From: Candidatus Obscuribacterales bacterium | GTDB taxonomy: Bacteria > Cyanobacteriota > Vampirovibrionia > Obscuribacterales > Obscuribacteraceae | DNA: 64,000 nucleotides | Assembly (NCBI GenBank): GCA_020634035.1 | Contig: JACKCM010000007.1 | Span: 186,001-250,000 of the forward strand | Reading direction: 5' to 3' | Shown here: piece by piece, positions 1 to 8,598 of the stretch | Layout of the letters: each line of letters begins with the position of its first letter | Numbering within the stretch: position 1 is the stretch's first letter | Notes under the pieces: generated by a model | Seen by the model: only the letters and a program-made list of their open reading frames with translations | The model's database searches: none | Told to the model about the DNA's origin: nothing | Position numbers and translations under genes: made by a program

Positions 1-1
1 T

Positions 2-232
2 GGTATCTATGAAGGCGATATGGTCATTATCAAGCCAAATCCATCGCCTCTCAATGGTGACATAGTGGTTGCCTTGCTTGAGGATGGAACTGCCACTTTG
101 AAGCGCTTCTTCAAAGAGAATGGTCGATTTCGTTTGCAGCCTGCCAACGCTTCCATGGAGCCTATCTATGTTGATGCTCGAGAAGATTTAAAAATCCAGG
201 GCACTGTTGTCGGGTTGTTCCGCAAGATGTAG
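2..232 (+). CDS. lexA: LexA repressor, C-terminal fragment (5' end outside window)
   Basis: The reading frame is open from the first bases of the window (GIYEGDMVII...) and ends at TAG 230-232, so this is the C-terminal part of a gene that starts upstream. The residues match the S24/LexA autoprotease domain: the GDxVII strand, then the lysine in TLKRFF, which in LexA is the general base of self-cleavage. The catalytic serine would lie just outside the window. LexA represses SOS genes and cleaves itself when RecA filaments form. A phage-type S24 repressor or UmuD cannot be excluded, because the DNA-binding domain is not visible. Confidence 0.8.
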   Translation, partial: GIYEGDMVIIKPNPSPLNGDIVVALLEDGTATLKRFFKENGRFRLQPANASMEPIYVDAREDLKIQGTVVGLFRKM

Positions 233-280
233 TTGTAGTAGCCGTTGTTGTTATCGGTTTTACAGGACTTAAGCCAAATA

Positions 281-2206
281 CTAGTTGAACAACTTCTTCA
301 TCAGTTTCGGCATCGGCTTGGCTGTATCAACTTCAATAGTTCTCTCGTTTTCGTAGCGGACTAATCCCGGCTTACTTTTATCCACCTTCTTAACGTGCTT
401 GCACCGGGTGTAAATAACTCTTACCTTGGATCCTGCTGCAGATTTAGAAAGACGCGCAGCAACCTGCGCTGCTTCTTCGATAGTCGTCTTCGGCGGGTCT
501 TGTTTTGATGCCGGGACACGAATTAAAACGTGGGCGCCACCTTTGCCGAGAACGTGAAACCAGAGGTCGTTTGGATTGGCGATTTTGCCGATCAGATGAT
601 CGTTCTCATTTTTGTTTCTGCCTACATAAATTGTCCAGCCGTCTGAAGAAATCAAGCTCGTCATTCGCGACTTGCCTTTAGTCTTTTGTGCTTTTTGTAC
701 TTTTTGTACTTTTGGTTGACTGTGCTGCTTGCGACCTGCCAGGGTCTCTTTTATCCTTTTCAGTTCGTCCATATCTGGCGCAGTATCGGCTTTTGACCGC
801 AGACCGTTTAGTATTGAAAGTCTTTTGTCTACCTCTGAGATGGTACTTTGTGCCGCCCCTTTTCTGGCTCGTGCTTTAGCGTACCGGCGATAGTAGACTT
901 GTGCGTTTTGAACCGCGGTCAAGTTCGGATTTAACTCTATTTTGACTGTGCCACCATTGGTGGTGGTGTCGGTATTCCAGTCATCTAGCTCAAGAAGGCT
1001 TTGACCTGCTGTGATCGAAGGCAGGTTGCTTAAAATCATATCTCCGAATTCTTTGAGGGTCTCAAGTTCTCGATTTGGACTCAGATGTGATTGGGCAGTA
1101 GATCTTCTCTCTTCTAATTTACCTGCTTCTGTGTTGATCTCCGATTTGATTTTCTCTTTCAACTGCAGGTACTGCTCTTTTGCCTCCAGCAAGCGATAGT
1201 AGTTTTCGATTAAATCATTGCAAGACTTACTAGAATTCCAGGATTCATCATCTGGTTTTTGATACCAACTCAATAGTGAATAGCGGCTCAGATCTTTTGG
1301 CATGGCCGGCTTGAATAAGTCAGTTTCACGCAATTGTTTGAGCTTCTCGAAAAGTTTTTCTTCTGCTCCTTCCTGCTTTCCAAACTCTCTTAGCTCATTA
1401 TTCAAGCCTGTTCCGGCTACCACTTCTTCGCAGAGATGTTTGCCCAGTCCAGTAAATGTAGTCAGCAACCACTGCTCTATAGTTACAACCGGCCGACTCG
1501 ATTTGGTTGGTTTATTTGATTTGGTCTCGTTGCTCTCTTCTTTCTCTTCGATATTTACCGGTTTTGAACTGTTCTCTTTCATCTCTCTGATCGCTGTTTT
1601 AAGGCTCTCGTCATCAATCAGAAAGAGATTCGGTCTGTCTTGAACCGGTGGTCTCTCATAGAGAAGGTTCGGTAACACTTCTCTCTGTCTGCTCATCTCT
1701 TTTGTGACTGCATGGGAAGCAGCCAGAATTTTCTTCGATTCTTTTTCCCAGAAGATCAAGTTGCTGTGCCGGCCCATTATCTCTGCAGTCAGGACTTTGA
1801 GCGAGGCGCCACCAACTTCGTCCACACACGAGAAAACGAAGTCGACAATTCTTTCCCCGGGTAGCTGTTCTACTCCCACCAGGGTTGCACCGGTCAGATG
1901 GCGACGCAAGACTATACAAAAATTGGGCGGTGTGTTCGTTCCGTACTTCGATCTATACCGGTCGAACAGATTGCCATCGCCGCTATCTTTCGTAGAGTCC
2001 TGGGAACTCGGTATTTTTACCAGGCACATGCGACCATAAACTGATTGACCCGAAATAAAAAGGCCGATTGTCCCTCCTTTCGAGCGCATATTTACCAGGA
2101 TCTCGTCCCTGGCCAGCTGGTGGATTTTGTCCACCTTTCGATTTAACAGGAGTGATTTGGATTCTAGAAGTACCGCCCTTATTGAAAGAGCGTCGAATGG
2201 CTGCAT
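281..2206 (-). CDS. rqcH: NFACT-family ribosome quality-control protein RqcH
   Basis: This 641-residue protein has the full NFACT layout. The N-terminal NFACT-N/FbpA domain covers roughly residues 1-300, a coiled-coil middle covers 300-480, and the NFACT-R (DUF814) domain near 510-620 contains SSDGWTIYVGRN and NDLWFHVLGKGGAHV. The bacterial family binds stalled 50S-peptidyl-tRNA complexes and directs C-terminal alanine tailing. Many homologues are still labelled fibronectin-binding protein. It is convergent with the lexA remnant and divergent from gmk. The lysine-rich stretch near residue 500 is a linker. Confidence 0.9.
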   Translation of the reverse strand: MQPFDALSIRAVLLESKSLLLNRKVDKIHQLARDEILVNMRSKGGTIGLFISGQSVYGRMCLVKIPSSQDSTKDSGDGNLFDRYRSKYGTNTPPNFCIVLRRHLTGATLVGVEQLPGERIVDFVFSCVDEVGGASLKVLTAEIMGRHSNLIFWEKESKKILAASHAVTKEMSRQREVLPNLLYERPPVQDRPNLFLIDDESLKTAIREMKENSSKPVNIEEKEESNETKSNKPTKSSRPVVTIEQWLLTTFTGLGKHLCEEVVAGTGLNNELREFGKQEGAEEKLFEKLKQLRETDLFKPAMPKDLSRYSLLSWYQKPDDESWNSSKSCNDLIENYYRLLEAKEQYLQLKEKIKSEINTEAGKLEERRSTAQSHLSPNRELETLKEFGDMILSNLPSITAGQSLLELDDWNTDTTTNGGTVKIELNPNLTAVQNAQVYYRRYAKARARKGAAQSTISEVDKRLSILNGLRSKADTAPDMDELKRIKETLAGRKQHSQPKVQKVQKAQKTKGKSRMTSLISSDGWTIYVGRNKNENDHLIGKIANPNDLWFHVLGKGGAHVLIRVPASKQDPPKTTIEEAAQVAARLSKSAAGSKVRVIYTRCKHVKKVDKSKPGLVRYENERTIEVDTAKPMPKLMKKLFN

Positions 2207-2334
2207 GATCGTTCCAACTTTTGGTAATGAAGTAAGAATTAGTAGTCAAAATTTATCAAATATCTGTATTATTTTCTCCATGCTTTGAATCTCTTCTGCA
2301 ATTAATTGCTTCGGCCAGCTACAATCATGGGTCT

Positions 2335-3003
2335 ATGAAAGCGAAAACGGAATCAATAGTGGCTGAACAGTCAATCATTAGAGGTACTTCCCTGCTGTCT
2401 TCCGAAGAGATGGACAGTCTCGGCTCGCTTATTGTCGTAACCGGTCCGTCCGGGGTGGGCAAAGGTACTGTCACCGGCGGATTGTTGTCCCTGGTCGATA
2501 AACTGGAAAAATCCGTTTCGGTCACCACCAGACCCATGAGAGAAGGGGAGATCGAAGGAAAAGATTACTTCTTTCGCACTGAAGAGCAGTTCTCTACTAT
2601 GCGAAAACAAGGCGAATTTCTTGAATATGCTGAATTCGCCGGCTTTCATTACGGCACTCCGGAATCCTGGGTTGAAGAAAAAATCAAATCGGGTATCGAT
2701 GTCATTCTCGAGATCGAGGTCCAGGGCGCGATGCAGGTCAGAGAAAGTTGTCCCGACGCTGTTCTGATCTTTCTCTCACCCCCTTCTTACGAAGCCCTTG
2801 AAGAGCGCCTGGCTAAAAGAGCCACCGAATCCCAGGAGCGAATTGCCTTACGTCTGGAAAAAGCCCGTGAAGAGATAAAATGCCGTCACCTCTTCGATTA
2901 TGAAGTTATTAACGACAATATTGAAGAAGCTATCGGCAATTTAGCCCATATCGTGTATGCTGAAAGACTGAAAATCAAGACCGGCGACTCGGAGCGCCCT
3001 TAA
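2335..3003 (+). CDS. gmk: Guanylate kinase
   Basis: Guanylate kinase converts GMP and ATP to GDP and ADP. The P-loop GPSGVGKGT is at residues 37-45, followed by the GMP-binding segment (TTRPMREGEIEGKDYFF) and the lid region near 150. At 222 residues it is slightly longer than usual because of an N-terminal extension of about 30 residues before the first beta strand. A start at internal Met26 is possible. It is followed after one base by the omega subunit gene, an arrangement common in Gram-positive and cyanobacterial genomes that suggests translational coupling. Confidence 0.95.
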   Translation: MKAKTESIVAEQSIIRGTSLLSSEEMDSLGSLIVVTGPSGVGKGTVTGGLLSLVDKLEKSVSVTTRPMREGEIEGKDYFFRTEEQFSTMRKQGEFLEYAEFAGFHYGTPESWVEEKIKSGIDVILEIEVQGAMQVRESCPDAVLIFLSPPSYEALEERLAKRATESQERIALRLEKAREEIKCRHLFDYEVINDNIEEAIGNLAHIVYAERLKIKTGDSERP

Positions 3004-3004
3004 A

Positions 3005-3217
3005 ATGAGCACTACCAATATCCTTGATCAAATTCTCGACGAAAATACCAATCGGTATGAGCTTGTCCTTAAAGTCGCCCAGCGCGCCAAGCAAATCAAG
3101 AACGAATCGAGAGAACAGGCCAAAACGACCAACGCTGTCATCCAGGCCCTTCAAATGGTAGCGGCAGAAGGAGATGGAACAATCCTTATCTCTCCTTCCG
3201 GATATCAGCTCTACTAA
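3005..3217 (+). CDS. rpoZ: DNA-directed RNA polymerase subunit omega
   Basis: This 70-residue protein has the omega core: NRYELVLKVAQRAKQI near residues 16-31, followed by a second helix ending in AVIQALQMVA. Omega assists assembly of beta-prime into RNA polymerase and is part of the ppGpp site in some bacteria. The ATG is one base after the gmk stop, so the two are almost certainly co-transcribed. The motif and the position beside gmk together make the call firm despite the short length. Confidence 0.88.
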   Translation: MSTTNILDQILDENTNRYELVLKVAQRAKQIKNESREQAKTTNAVIQALQMVAAEGDGTILISPSGYQLY

Positions 3218-3267
3218 GTTTCAATATCAGAATAAATTCCTTAAATTCTGCTCAGTTCTTTGCCGCC

Positions 3268-3576
3268 ATGGTGAAAACCGGGTTGTCAAAGGCGCTTTCG
3301 GCACCTAAGCTGATTCCAAAAGGCATCCCCGCAGAAGGCTACCCGGCCGGGAAATCATTCTTTATCGTGGACATCTGGACGGTACTATTTCTAACAGCTT
3401 TGATGGCAGGAATCATGGGTTGGTGCATAACCCCCTTCCTGAACGGTGTTATCTGGTTTTGCGACTGGAAAGACGGAAACCCTATCAACTGGGGACTCGA
3501 AACCGCCTTCACCCTGGCTGTTCCCTTCGCCTGGATGTTCGCTATTTTCGAAATCATAATCCTCTACCGACGTTAA
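3268..3576 (+). CDS. Small membrane protein of unknown family
   Basis: This 102-residue protein has two clear hydrophobic segments, about residues 35-60 and 80-100, separated by a Trp-rich loop with CDWKDGNPINW. No family was recognised. It follows rpoZ by 50 bases without a strong ribosome-binding site. Its 3' 186 bases overlap, antisense, the 3' extension of the dus gene. The membrane-protein pattern is convincing, so the dus tail may be the less meaningful reading, but both could be real. Confidence 0.55.
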   Translation: MVKTGLSKALSAPKLIPKGIPAEGYPAGKSFFIVDIWTVLFLTALMAGIMGWCITPFLNGVIWFCDWKDGNPINWGLETAFTLAVPFAWMFAIFEIIILYRR

Positions 3577-4566
3577 GAAGCGATCCCGCCCTTCTTTGCC
3601 CGCTGCCTCATAGGCAAGTTCGGCCAGAATATCCACGACCTCGCGAGCACAGACTATCTGGGTAAGCCTGTTTCTGTAAGGCGCACTTCTGGGAATCCCC
3701 TTGGTGTAATGGGTCATATGCCTTCTCGACTCGTTTGTGCCCACCCGCACGCCTTTATATTTGATCAGACCGAGCGCATGCTGCACCGCGCAGATAAGCT
3801 TGTCCACCACATCCGGCGGGTCATCCAGCCGCCCGGTCTCGATATAGCTTGTAATTCTCGGAATCAACCAGGGGTTACCCAGGGTCCCCCTGGCCACCGC
3901 CACACCGTCACAACCGGTACTGGACAGCATCCTTTCTGCGTCCTCCGGGCTGAATACGTCGCCGTTCCCGAACACAGGTATTCCCAGCGCTCGCTTCACG
4001 CCGCCAATAAGGCTCCAGTCCGCCACTCCGGCATATCTCTGCTGACGGGTTCTGCCATGCACAGTGACCGCGCAGGCTCCCGCCTCTTCCAGCCGTTCAC
4101 CGAACTCGATACAGTTCTTGTGGCTCTCATCCCATCCCAGGCGAAACTTCACTGTTACAGGTACCGACACAGCCGATCGTACCGATCTGACAATCTCGGC
4201 AGCCAGAGCCGGCTCCCGCATCAACGCAGCTCCGTCTTTGCCGTTAGTGATCTTTGGCACCGGGCAGCCCATGTTGATGTCGACAAAATCCGCCCCACGT
4301 TGCTGCGCCAGCACCGCTGCCTCTGCCATTACTTCCGGTTCATGCCCAAAAAGTTGAATGCCGATAGGATTCTCATCAGGCGCCAGGTCCATCAGCCGTG
4401 ATTCCGGTTTTTGCTGCAAGCTTCTACTCGAAACCATCTCGGTCGCAAGCATACAGCCAGGATCCATCTTACGGATAAGACCGCGAAAAACTATGTCGGT
4501 GACGCCGGCCATGGGCGGCACATAGACTCTGCCTGGTATTTCGAGGTTTCCTATTTTAATAGCCAT
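3391..4566 (-). CDS. dus: tRNA-dihydrouridine synthase (DusB type)
   Basis: This is an FMN enzyme that reduces uridine in tRNA D-loops. The TIM barrel begins VYVPPMAGVTD and holds INMGCPVPK, whose Cys (about residue 101 from the chosen start) is the proton donor. It also has VTVKFRLGW, VTVHGRTRQQ and the phosphate-binding GNGDVFSPEDAERM. The ATG at 4566 gives a normal N terminus (MAIKIGNLEIPG); the frame is open to 4587. About 60 residues after the usual end are rich in Gly, Glu and Ser and lie antisense to a small membrane-protein gene, so this tail is doubtful. Confidence 0.9.
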   Translation of the reverse strand: MAIKIGNLEIPGRVYVPPMAGVTDIVFRGLIRKMDPGCMLATEMVSSRSLQQKPESRLMDLAPDENPIGIQLFGHEPEVMAEAAVLAQQRGADFVDINMGCPVPKITNGKDGAALMREPALAAEIVRSVRSAVSVPVTVKFRLGWDESHKNCIEFGERLEEAGACAVTVHGRTRQQRYAGVADWSLIGGVKRALGIPVFGNGDVFSPEDAERMLSSTGCDGVAVARGTLGNPWLIPRITSYIETGRLDDPPDVVDKLICAVQHALGLIKYKGVRVGTNESRRHMTHYTKGIPRSAPYRNRLTQIVCAREVVDILAELAYEAAGKEGRDRFLTSVEDYDFENSEHPGEGNSQGEGGFESPVDRVSVFPVAKPDNTVQEGGYAPTHDSCHQSC

Positions 4567-4699
4567 GGCTCGGGCGGTCTGGATCAAATGCTACAGTCGT
4601 GTTGACTACTTAGTTTACAAGAACCATCCAGCCGATTGTCAACCAGGGGAACAGATTACAATTCACATAGTCAGTATTTTTGTCGCCCCGATAAAGTTT

Positions 4700-5347
4700 T
4701 TGAAATTGAAAAATCTATCTTCAACATCACTCTTTTCGACACTATTCCTCGTTCTTTCGACAGTTTTTTTGCCGGGTCTCATCAGTCCGGTCTGGTCCTT
4801 CGGTCAGGAGATCGTCAGCGGCAGAGTAACCGATGGTCATAACAAACCCGTTAAATTTGTCAAAGTCGAACTCTGGGAGAAAGATGGTGAACTCTACCAA
4901 CACACCTCCACAAACCGACGCGGTGAGTTCAAAATCAAACATGATCCCTGCGGACCATGTTATCTCGAAGTGGTCGCCCCCCTGAAAAGCAGATTGGCAC
5001 AAGCTCTGGTCGAAGACATCCCCGGCAACGACGACCGCAGCGTTCTCGTCTCTCTGAAACGCGGTTTTCTTATCCGGGGCAAAGTGCTTCACCAGGGCAA
5101 ACCGCTACGAGACTTAGTCGTAAAAGTTTACAGCGAAGATCATGCCACCGATGATAATGCCCGTACCTATGGTGGCGGTGCCGCTCGAACCGGTATCATG
5201 GGCGGTTTTGAAATGGTGCTCACCCCGGGTGAAAAAAGAATCGTGGTATTAAACAGCCGTTATCCAGAGCTTTCGCCCCGTTACGAAGCCAAGCTGAAAG
5301 TCATCGAAGACGCTCAACTTGCCGATATTGAAATTCCGGAGAAGTAA
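4700..5347 (+). CDS. Secreted Cna-B/carboxypeptidase-regulatory-like protein
   Basis: The protein has a hydrophobic N-terminal segment ending near SPVWSFGQ, read as a signal peptide. A beta-sandwich module follows (VSGRVTDGHNKPVKFVKVELWEKDG...TNRRGEFKIK), typical of carboxypeptidase-regulatory or Cna-B-like domains, and a second similar module begins at IRGKVLHQGKPLRDLVVKVY. There is no ATG near the signal peptide. The TTG at 4700 is a likely start, while the frame is open back to 4565. The gene lies three bases before larC, so co-transcription is likely. Its function is unknown, but an extracytoplasmic binding or structural role fits. Confidence 0.6.
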   Translation: MKLKNLSSTSLFSTLFLVLSTVFLPGLISPVWSFGQEIVSGRVTDGHNKPVKFVKVELWEKDGELYQHTSTNRRGEFKIKHDPCGPCYLEVVAPLKSRLAQALVEDIPGNDDRSVLVSLKRGFLIRGKVLHQGKPLRDLVVKVYSEDHATDDNARTYGGGAARTGIMGGFEMVLTPGEKRIVVLNSRYPELSPRYEAKLKVIEDAQLADIEIPEK

Positions 5348-5350
5348 AAA

Positions 5351-6685
5351 TTGAATGAGATAAAAGGAGCCTATTTCGATTGTTCTTTCGGCGCTGCCGG
5401 CGATATGCTCCTGGCCGCCCTATTAGATTGTGGCGCCGATTTGGATTTCATCGAGAAGGAGCTCCGTAAACTCGATTTGAATGGTGAAGACTTCGAGCTC
5501 TCTTGCCAGAAAGTAAGACGCTGCACCATAGAATCGAATTATGTCCAGGTCAGGTGTTTCTCCCGGTCTATTGCCGGAAGCAAGAAGCATAGACATAGCC
5601 ATGAGCACGATCATGAGCACGAGCATGAACATAAACATAAACATGAACACGAACACGGCAGGCGATACAAAGAAATAGCTACTCTGATCCGCTCATCGAC
5701 AATACTAGAACCAGCCCGAGAACTCGCTCTTTCTATTTTTCATCGTCTCGCCCGAGCCGAAGCCCGGGTGCACGGCAAAGCAATCGAGGATATCCACTTT
5801 CACGAAGTTGGAGCTCTGGACGCGATCATAGATATCGTCGGCTTCTCCCTCGCCTATGTCAATTTAGGCATTGAGAAAGCCTGGGTGACACCGCCTCCTC
5901 TGGGCAGCGGCACAGTCCAAACCGAACACGGACTCTTCCCCCTGCCAGCACCGGCGGTGGCATATATCCTTGCCGAGGTAAGCGCCCCGACCTCTTCTCT
6001 TGCAATCCCTTTCGAATGCCTTACCCCCACCGGTGCTGCTATCCTGTGCAGCATCGCCACCGGCTGGGGCCAGCCGCCGGGCTTCACACACCTGACCACT
6101 GTCGGCTCCGGTGCCGGTACCCTGGACCCTGCCATCCATCCCAACGTCGTCAGAGTGTTCTTAGGTGCTCTAGAGCCGGATCGAACTGAAGTGTTCTCAA
6201 ATGGCGCCACCAGCGCCAAAGGCGTGCTCAGCGAGGTGGTGGCTGTTATAGAAGCCAATCTCGACGATCTTGCTCCGGATCTTTTAGCCTTTGCCCAGGA
6301 GAAACTGCTCGAAGAAGGCGCCTTAGACGTGTCGGTGAGCCCCATAACTATGAAAAAAAGCCGAAGCGGTCACCTTATAACCGTGATGGCAAAGCCTTCC
6401 GACCGCAGCCGCCTGGAAGAGATTCTCTTTAGAGAGACCTCGACCCTCGGTTTGCGCAGCTATTTCGTCGAGCGCCTTGCCCTGCGGCGAGAATCTACCG
6501 TGGTGGATTTGCCCGGCGAAGGTAAGGTCAGTGTCAAGCTCGGCTATAATTCTCAAGGCAAAATCGTCAATGTCAGCCCCGAATATCGCGACTGTGCCGA
6601 ATATGCCCGCAAGCACGACCTCCCACTCAAAGAGGTATTTGATCTTGCCCTTTCGAGCTATAGAAAAGTAAGTGAGCTTGACTGA
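5351..6685 (+). CDS. larC: LarC family nickel-pincer cofactor (P2TMN) insertion protein
   Basis: In the lactate racemase system LarC inserts nickel into the pyridinium dithiocarboxylate cofactor, using CTP. The N-terminal signature FDCSFGAAGDMLLAALLD and later HFHEVGALDAIIDIVG, TPPPLGSGTVQTEHG and CLTPTGAAIL are typical. The 444-residue frame is continuous, unlike the founding example, which needs a ribosomal frameshift to join LarC1 and LarC2. Residues 80-102 are an almost pure His/Glu/Lys stretch, a probable metal reservoir. The start is TTG. No larA, larB or larE is visible nearby. Confidence 0.88.
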   Translation: MNEIKGAYFDCSFGAAGDMLLAALLDCGADLDFIEKELRKLDLNGEDFELSCQKVRRCTIESNYVQVRCFSRSIAGSKKHRHSHEHDHEHEHEHKHKHEHEHGRRYKEIATLIRSSTILEPARELALSIFHRLARAEARVHGKAIEDIHFHEVGALDAIIDIVGFSLAYVNLGIEKAWVTPPPLGSGTVQTEHGLFPLPAPAVAYILAEVSAPTSSLAIPFECLTPTGAAILCSIATGWGQPPGFTHLTTVGSGAGTLDPAIHPNVVRVFLGALEPDRTEVFSNGATSAKGVLSEVVAVIEANLDDLAPDLLAFAQEKLLEEGALDVSVSPITMKKSRSGHLITVMAKPSDRSRLEEILFRETSTLGLRSYFVERLALRRESTVVDLPGEGKVSVKLGYNSQGKIVNVSPEYRDCAEYARKHDLPLKEVFDLALSSYRKVSELD

Positions 6686-6753
6686 GGGCAAGAAGAGAAT
6701 CACAACTGGGCATGATAGTCCTTAGTTATATTTGAATTGGTTGCGATTATCTG

Positions 6754-7950
6754 ATGCAAGAGCACAAAGAGAAGATTGTTAGCCTGCCTGGTTTGATGAA
6801 AAGACCGGTGACCACGGCTGTCTTTCTGGCCTTGTCTCTGACGACTGTTGCCCTGCGCGCAGAGCCAGCACTGGCCCAGATTGCTCCTGCCCAGATCAAT
6901 AAACTGATACTCGCCTCAAAAATCGCCCCTGCCACCGCCTCGGTCAGCTCCTCTCGCCTGGAAGAAGAAGTTCTGGTCGAGATTCGCGGCTTGCCTGCTT
7001 TGAGCCCCGCCGCCCTCAAAGAAAAGGCCTATCTTGCCGGGCGCGCCATCATGCATGCCGACCCGGGCTATGTCCGGGGTGTGATTACCCGATTCTACCA
7101 GCCCGACGGCACAGGTTATGTCGATGTCCTGCTTACAGGCAAAGACCTGGTCTCGGTAGAAGCAGGCCTGTTAAACAATGGCGCTGTCCGAAACGAAATG
7201 GTGCTTGTCCCGCTTAACTTCAACGAGCCCGCCGTAAGCCGCTTCGATAAATATCTCAATCCAGCCCTTGCCCTGACTGCAGATAACGAACTCTACGCTT
7301 CCCGGGTCTTCTTCGACTGGGCTCTTTCTCAGGACCCACAGCAGGCCTTCCGCAATCAGCGTTTTATCAATGGGCTCTTCGCCCTGGGCAAAGCCTTCGA
7401 CCTCCGGGGCGACCTGAAACAAGCAGATCTTGTCTATGGTCGATTGCTGTCGGCCATAGACTCGGACAAATCAGATCAAAATACATCCGTTTCTTTCGAT
7501 GTCCTGCGCCAGATTGCCACTTATTTCAAAAGCCAGAACGACTACGCCAGAGCCGAGCAAGCTGCTACGTTCCTGGTGGAAGCCCAGAGGAAACGCGCCC
7601 TCAACAATAGACCCGGCTTTGTTGGCGACATGCGCCTGCTCTCGTCCTGCTATCGCCATCAGGGCAAAGTGGTCGATGCCAAAAAAGCCCTGGAAGAGGC
7701 TTTATTGCTGAGCCGCAATGTCGCCGGCGAGAATAACCCCGAGGTGGCGCTCATACTTGAAGACCTCGGCGATTGCTACAGCATCGGTGGCGACCCGATA
7801 CAAGCCCTGGCACTTTATAAGCAGGCCAAAGAGAAATACGATACCTCCATGGCCGCCAGGCACAGCGCCATGCGCCCGGATTATGAGATCTATCAGAGCG
7901 CCATGAAACGCTTGAAGAAGAAAATCGGTACGCTCAAAACTACCGGCTGA
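6754..7950 (+). CDS. Exported tetratricopeptide-repeat protein
   Basis: The N terminus carries a basic stretch and a hydrophobic core ending ALRAEPALAQ, a likely Sec signal peptide. A start at Met15 (6796) would give a more standard signal peptide. The second half shows TPR-like helix pairs (GDLKQADLVYGRLL, NDYARAEQAATFLVEAQRK, GKVVDAKKALEEALLLSR, GDPIQALALYKQAKEKY). TPR arrays mediate protein contacts, so a scaffold role outside the cytoplasm is the best guess. It stands alone between larC and a convergent gene. Confidence 0.7.
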   Translation: MQEHKEKIVSLPGLMKRPVTTAVFLALSLTTVALRAEPALAQIAPAQINKLILASKIAPATASVSSSRLEEEVLVEIRGLPALSPAALKEKAYLAGRAIMHADPGYVRGVITRFYQPDGTGYVDVLLTGKDLVSVEAGLLNNGAVRNEMVLVPLNFNEPAVSRFDKYLNPALALTADNELYASRVFFDWALSQDPQQAFRNQRFINGLFALGKAFDLRGDLKQADLVYGRLLSAIDSDKSDQNTSVSFDVLRQIATYFKSQNDYARAEQAATFLVEAQRKRALNNRPGFVGDMRLLSSCYRHQGKVVDAKKALEEALLLSRNVAGENNPEVALILEDLGDCYSIGGDPIQALALYKQAKEKYDTSMAARHSAMRPDYEIYQSAMKRLKKKIGTLKTTG

Positions 7951-7957
7951 TCAAGAT

Positions 7958-8446
7958 TTATTGATGATAAGCCACATCGAAGAGATGTTCCATGAAAGGC
8001 TGGAGCAACTCTTTGTATTTGTCATCGTTTCGAGTATATTCAATGATTTTTTTCGCGGTCTCGGCCATGTCGCTTTGATCTTTTGGAGTGAGACCGAGAT
8101 TTTTATCCATATCTTGAATCAGGGTCTTGAATCTTTCATCGCAATTGGCGAGATCAAGAGCGGTGAAGACCGGCAATTTTTGAGGCGATTCCACCGCCTT
8201 TGCCAGGCAGTATTCTGCCGAATCACCCTGTCCCTTGCTTTCTACCTGCACTGTTGAAGAGTCGATTATGGTCACATCGGGCAGGCTCATGCCCCCATGG
8301 GTGTGACTGTTTCCTTTGAACAACTCGGGATAGCCGCCGTTGAGCTGGGCGCGGGATAGAGCCGTGATATTCATCGGGCTCTGGCGCAGGTCTCCCAGAC
8401 CGCTGGTTCTGTCCAGATTTTGGCTGGTATGGCAAGAATCGTTCAT
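7958..8446 (-). CDS. Hypothetical protein
   Basis: No family was recognised for this 162-residue soluble protein. It lacks a signal peptide and membrane segments. The first half is Ser/Thr/Gly-rich and low in structure. The second half (from about residue 85) is predicted helical, with several charged stretches. The start has a good ribosome-binding site (GGAG seven bases upstream). It is convergent with the TPR gene (7-base gap) and lies downstream of clpB, separated from it by a 12-bp inverted repeat. Confidence 0.55.
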   Translation of the reverse strand: MNDSCHTSQNLDRTSGLGDLRQSPMNITALSRAQLNGGYPELFKGNSHTHGGMSLPDVTIIDSSTVQVESKGQGDSAEYCLAKAVESPQKLPVFTALDLANCDERFKTLIQDMDKNLGLTPKDQSDMAETAKKIIEYTRNDDKYKELLQPFMEHLFDVAYHQ

Positions 8447-8540
8447 TGTCTATCTCCAGAGAGCAGTTAGCGAGGGCAGTTTTCGTTATTTAACGATGGC
8501 TTTCGGCACTGGAATTTGCCGTTTTATTTCTGATACGCAG

Positions 8541-8581
8541 TTATATGCAGCCCGGCCGATTTCTGGACAGGCTGCATATAA
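8541..8581. terminator. Perfect 12-bp inverted repeat downstream of clpB
   Basis: The arm 8541-8552 (TTATATGCAGCC) is perfectly complementary to 8570-8581, with a 17-base loop. It begins about 20 bases after the clpB stop on the minus strand. A T-run follows on the plus-strand side (AATTTTTG), while the minus side has no clean U-tract. It may be a terminator for clpB or a stabilising 3' hairpin. Confidence 0.5.
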
Positions 8582-8598
8582 ATTTTTGCGCGATTTAC

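Noticed and set aside
1302..1643. Plus-strand frame of 113 codons inside rqcH
   Set aside because: It lies wholly antisense to the well-supported rqcH coding region and is Ser/Phe-rich shadow sequence.
3709..4401. 230-codon plus-strand frame inside dus
   Set aside because: Antisense to the conserved catalytic part of Dus; Arg/His/Pro-rich shadow composition.
5578..5660. Tandem repeat encoding His/Glu as a mobile or CRISPR repeat
   Set aside because: It is in frame within larC and explained as a histidine-rich insert.
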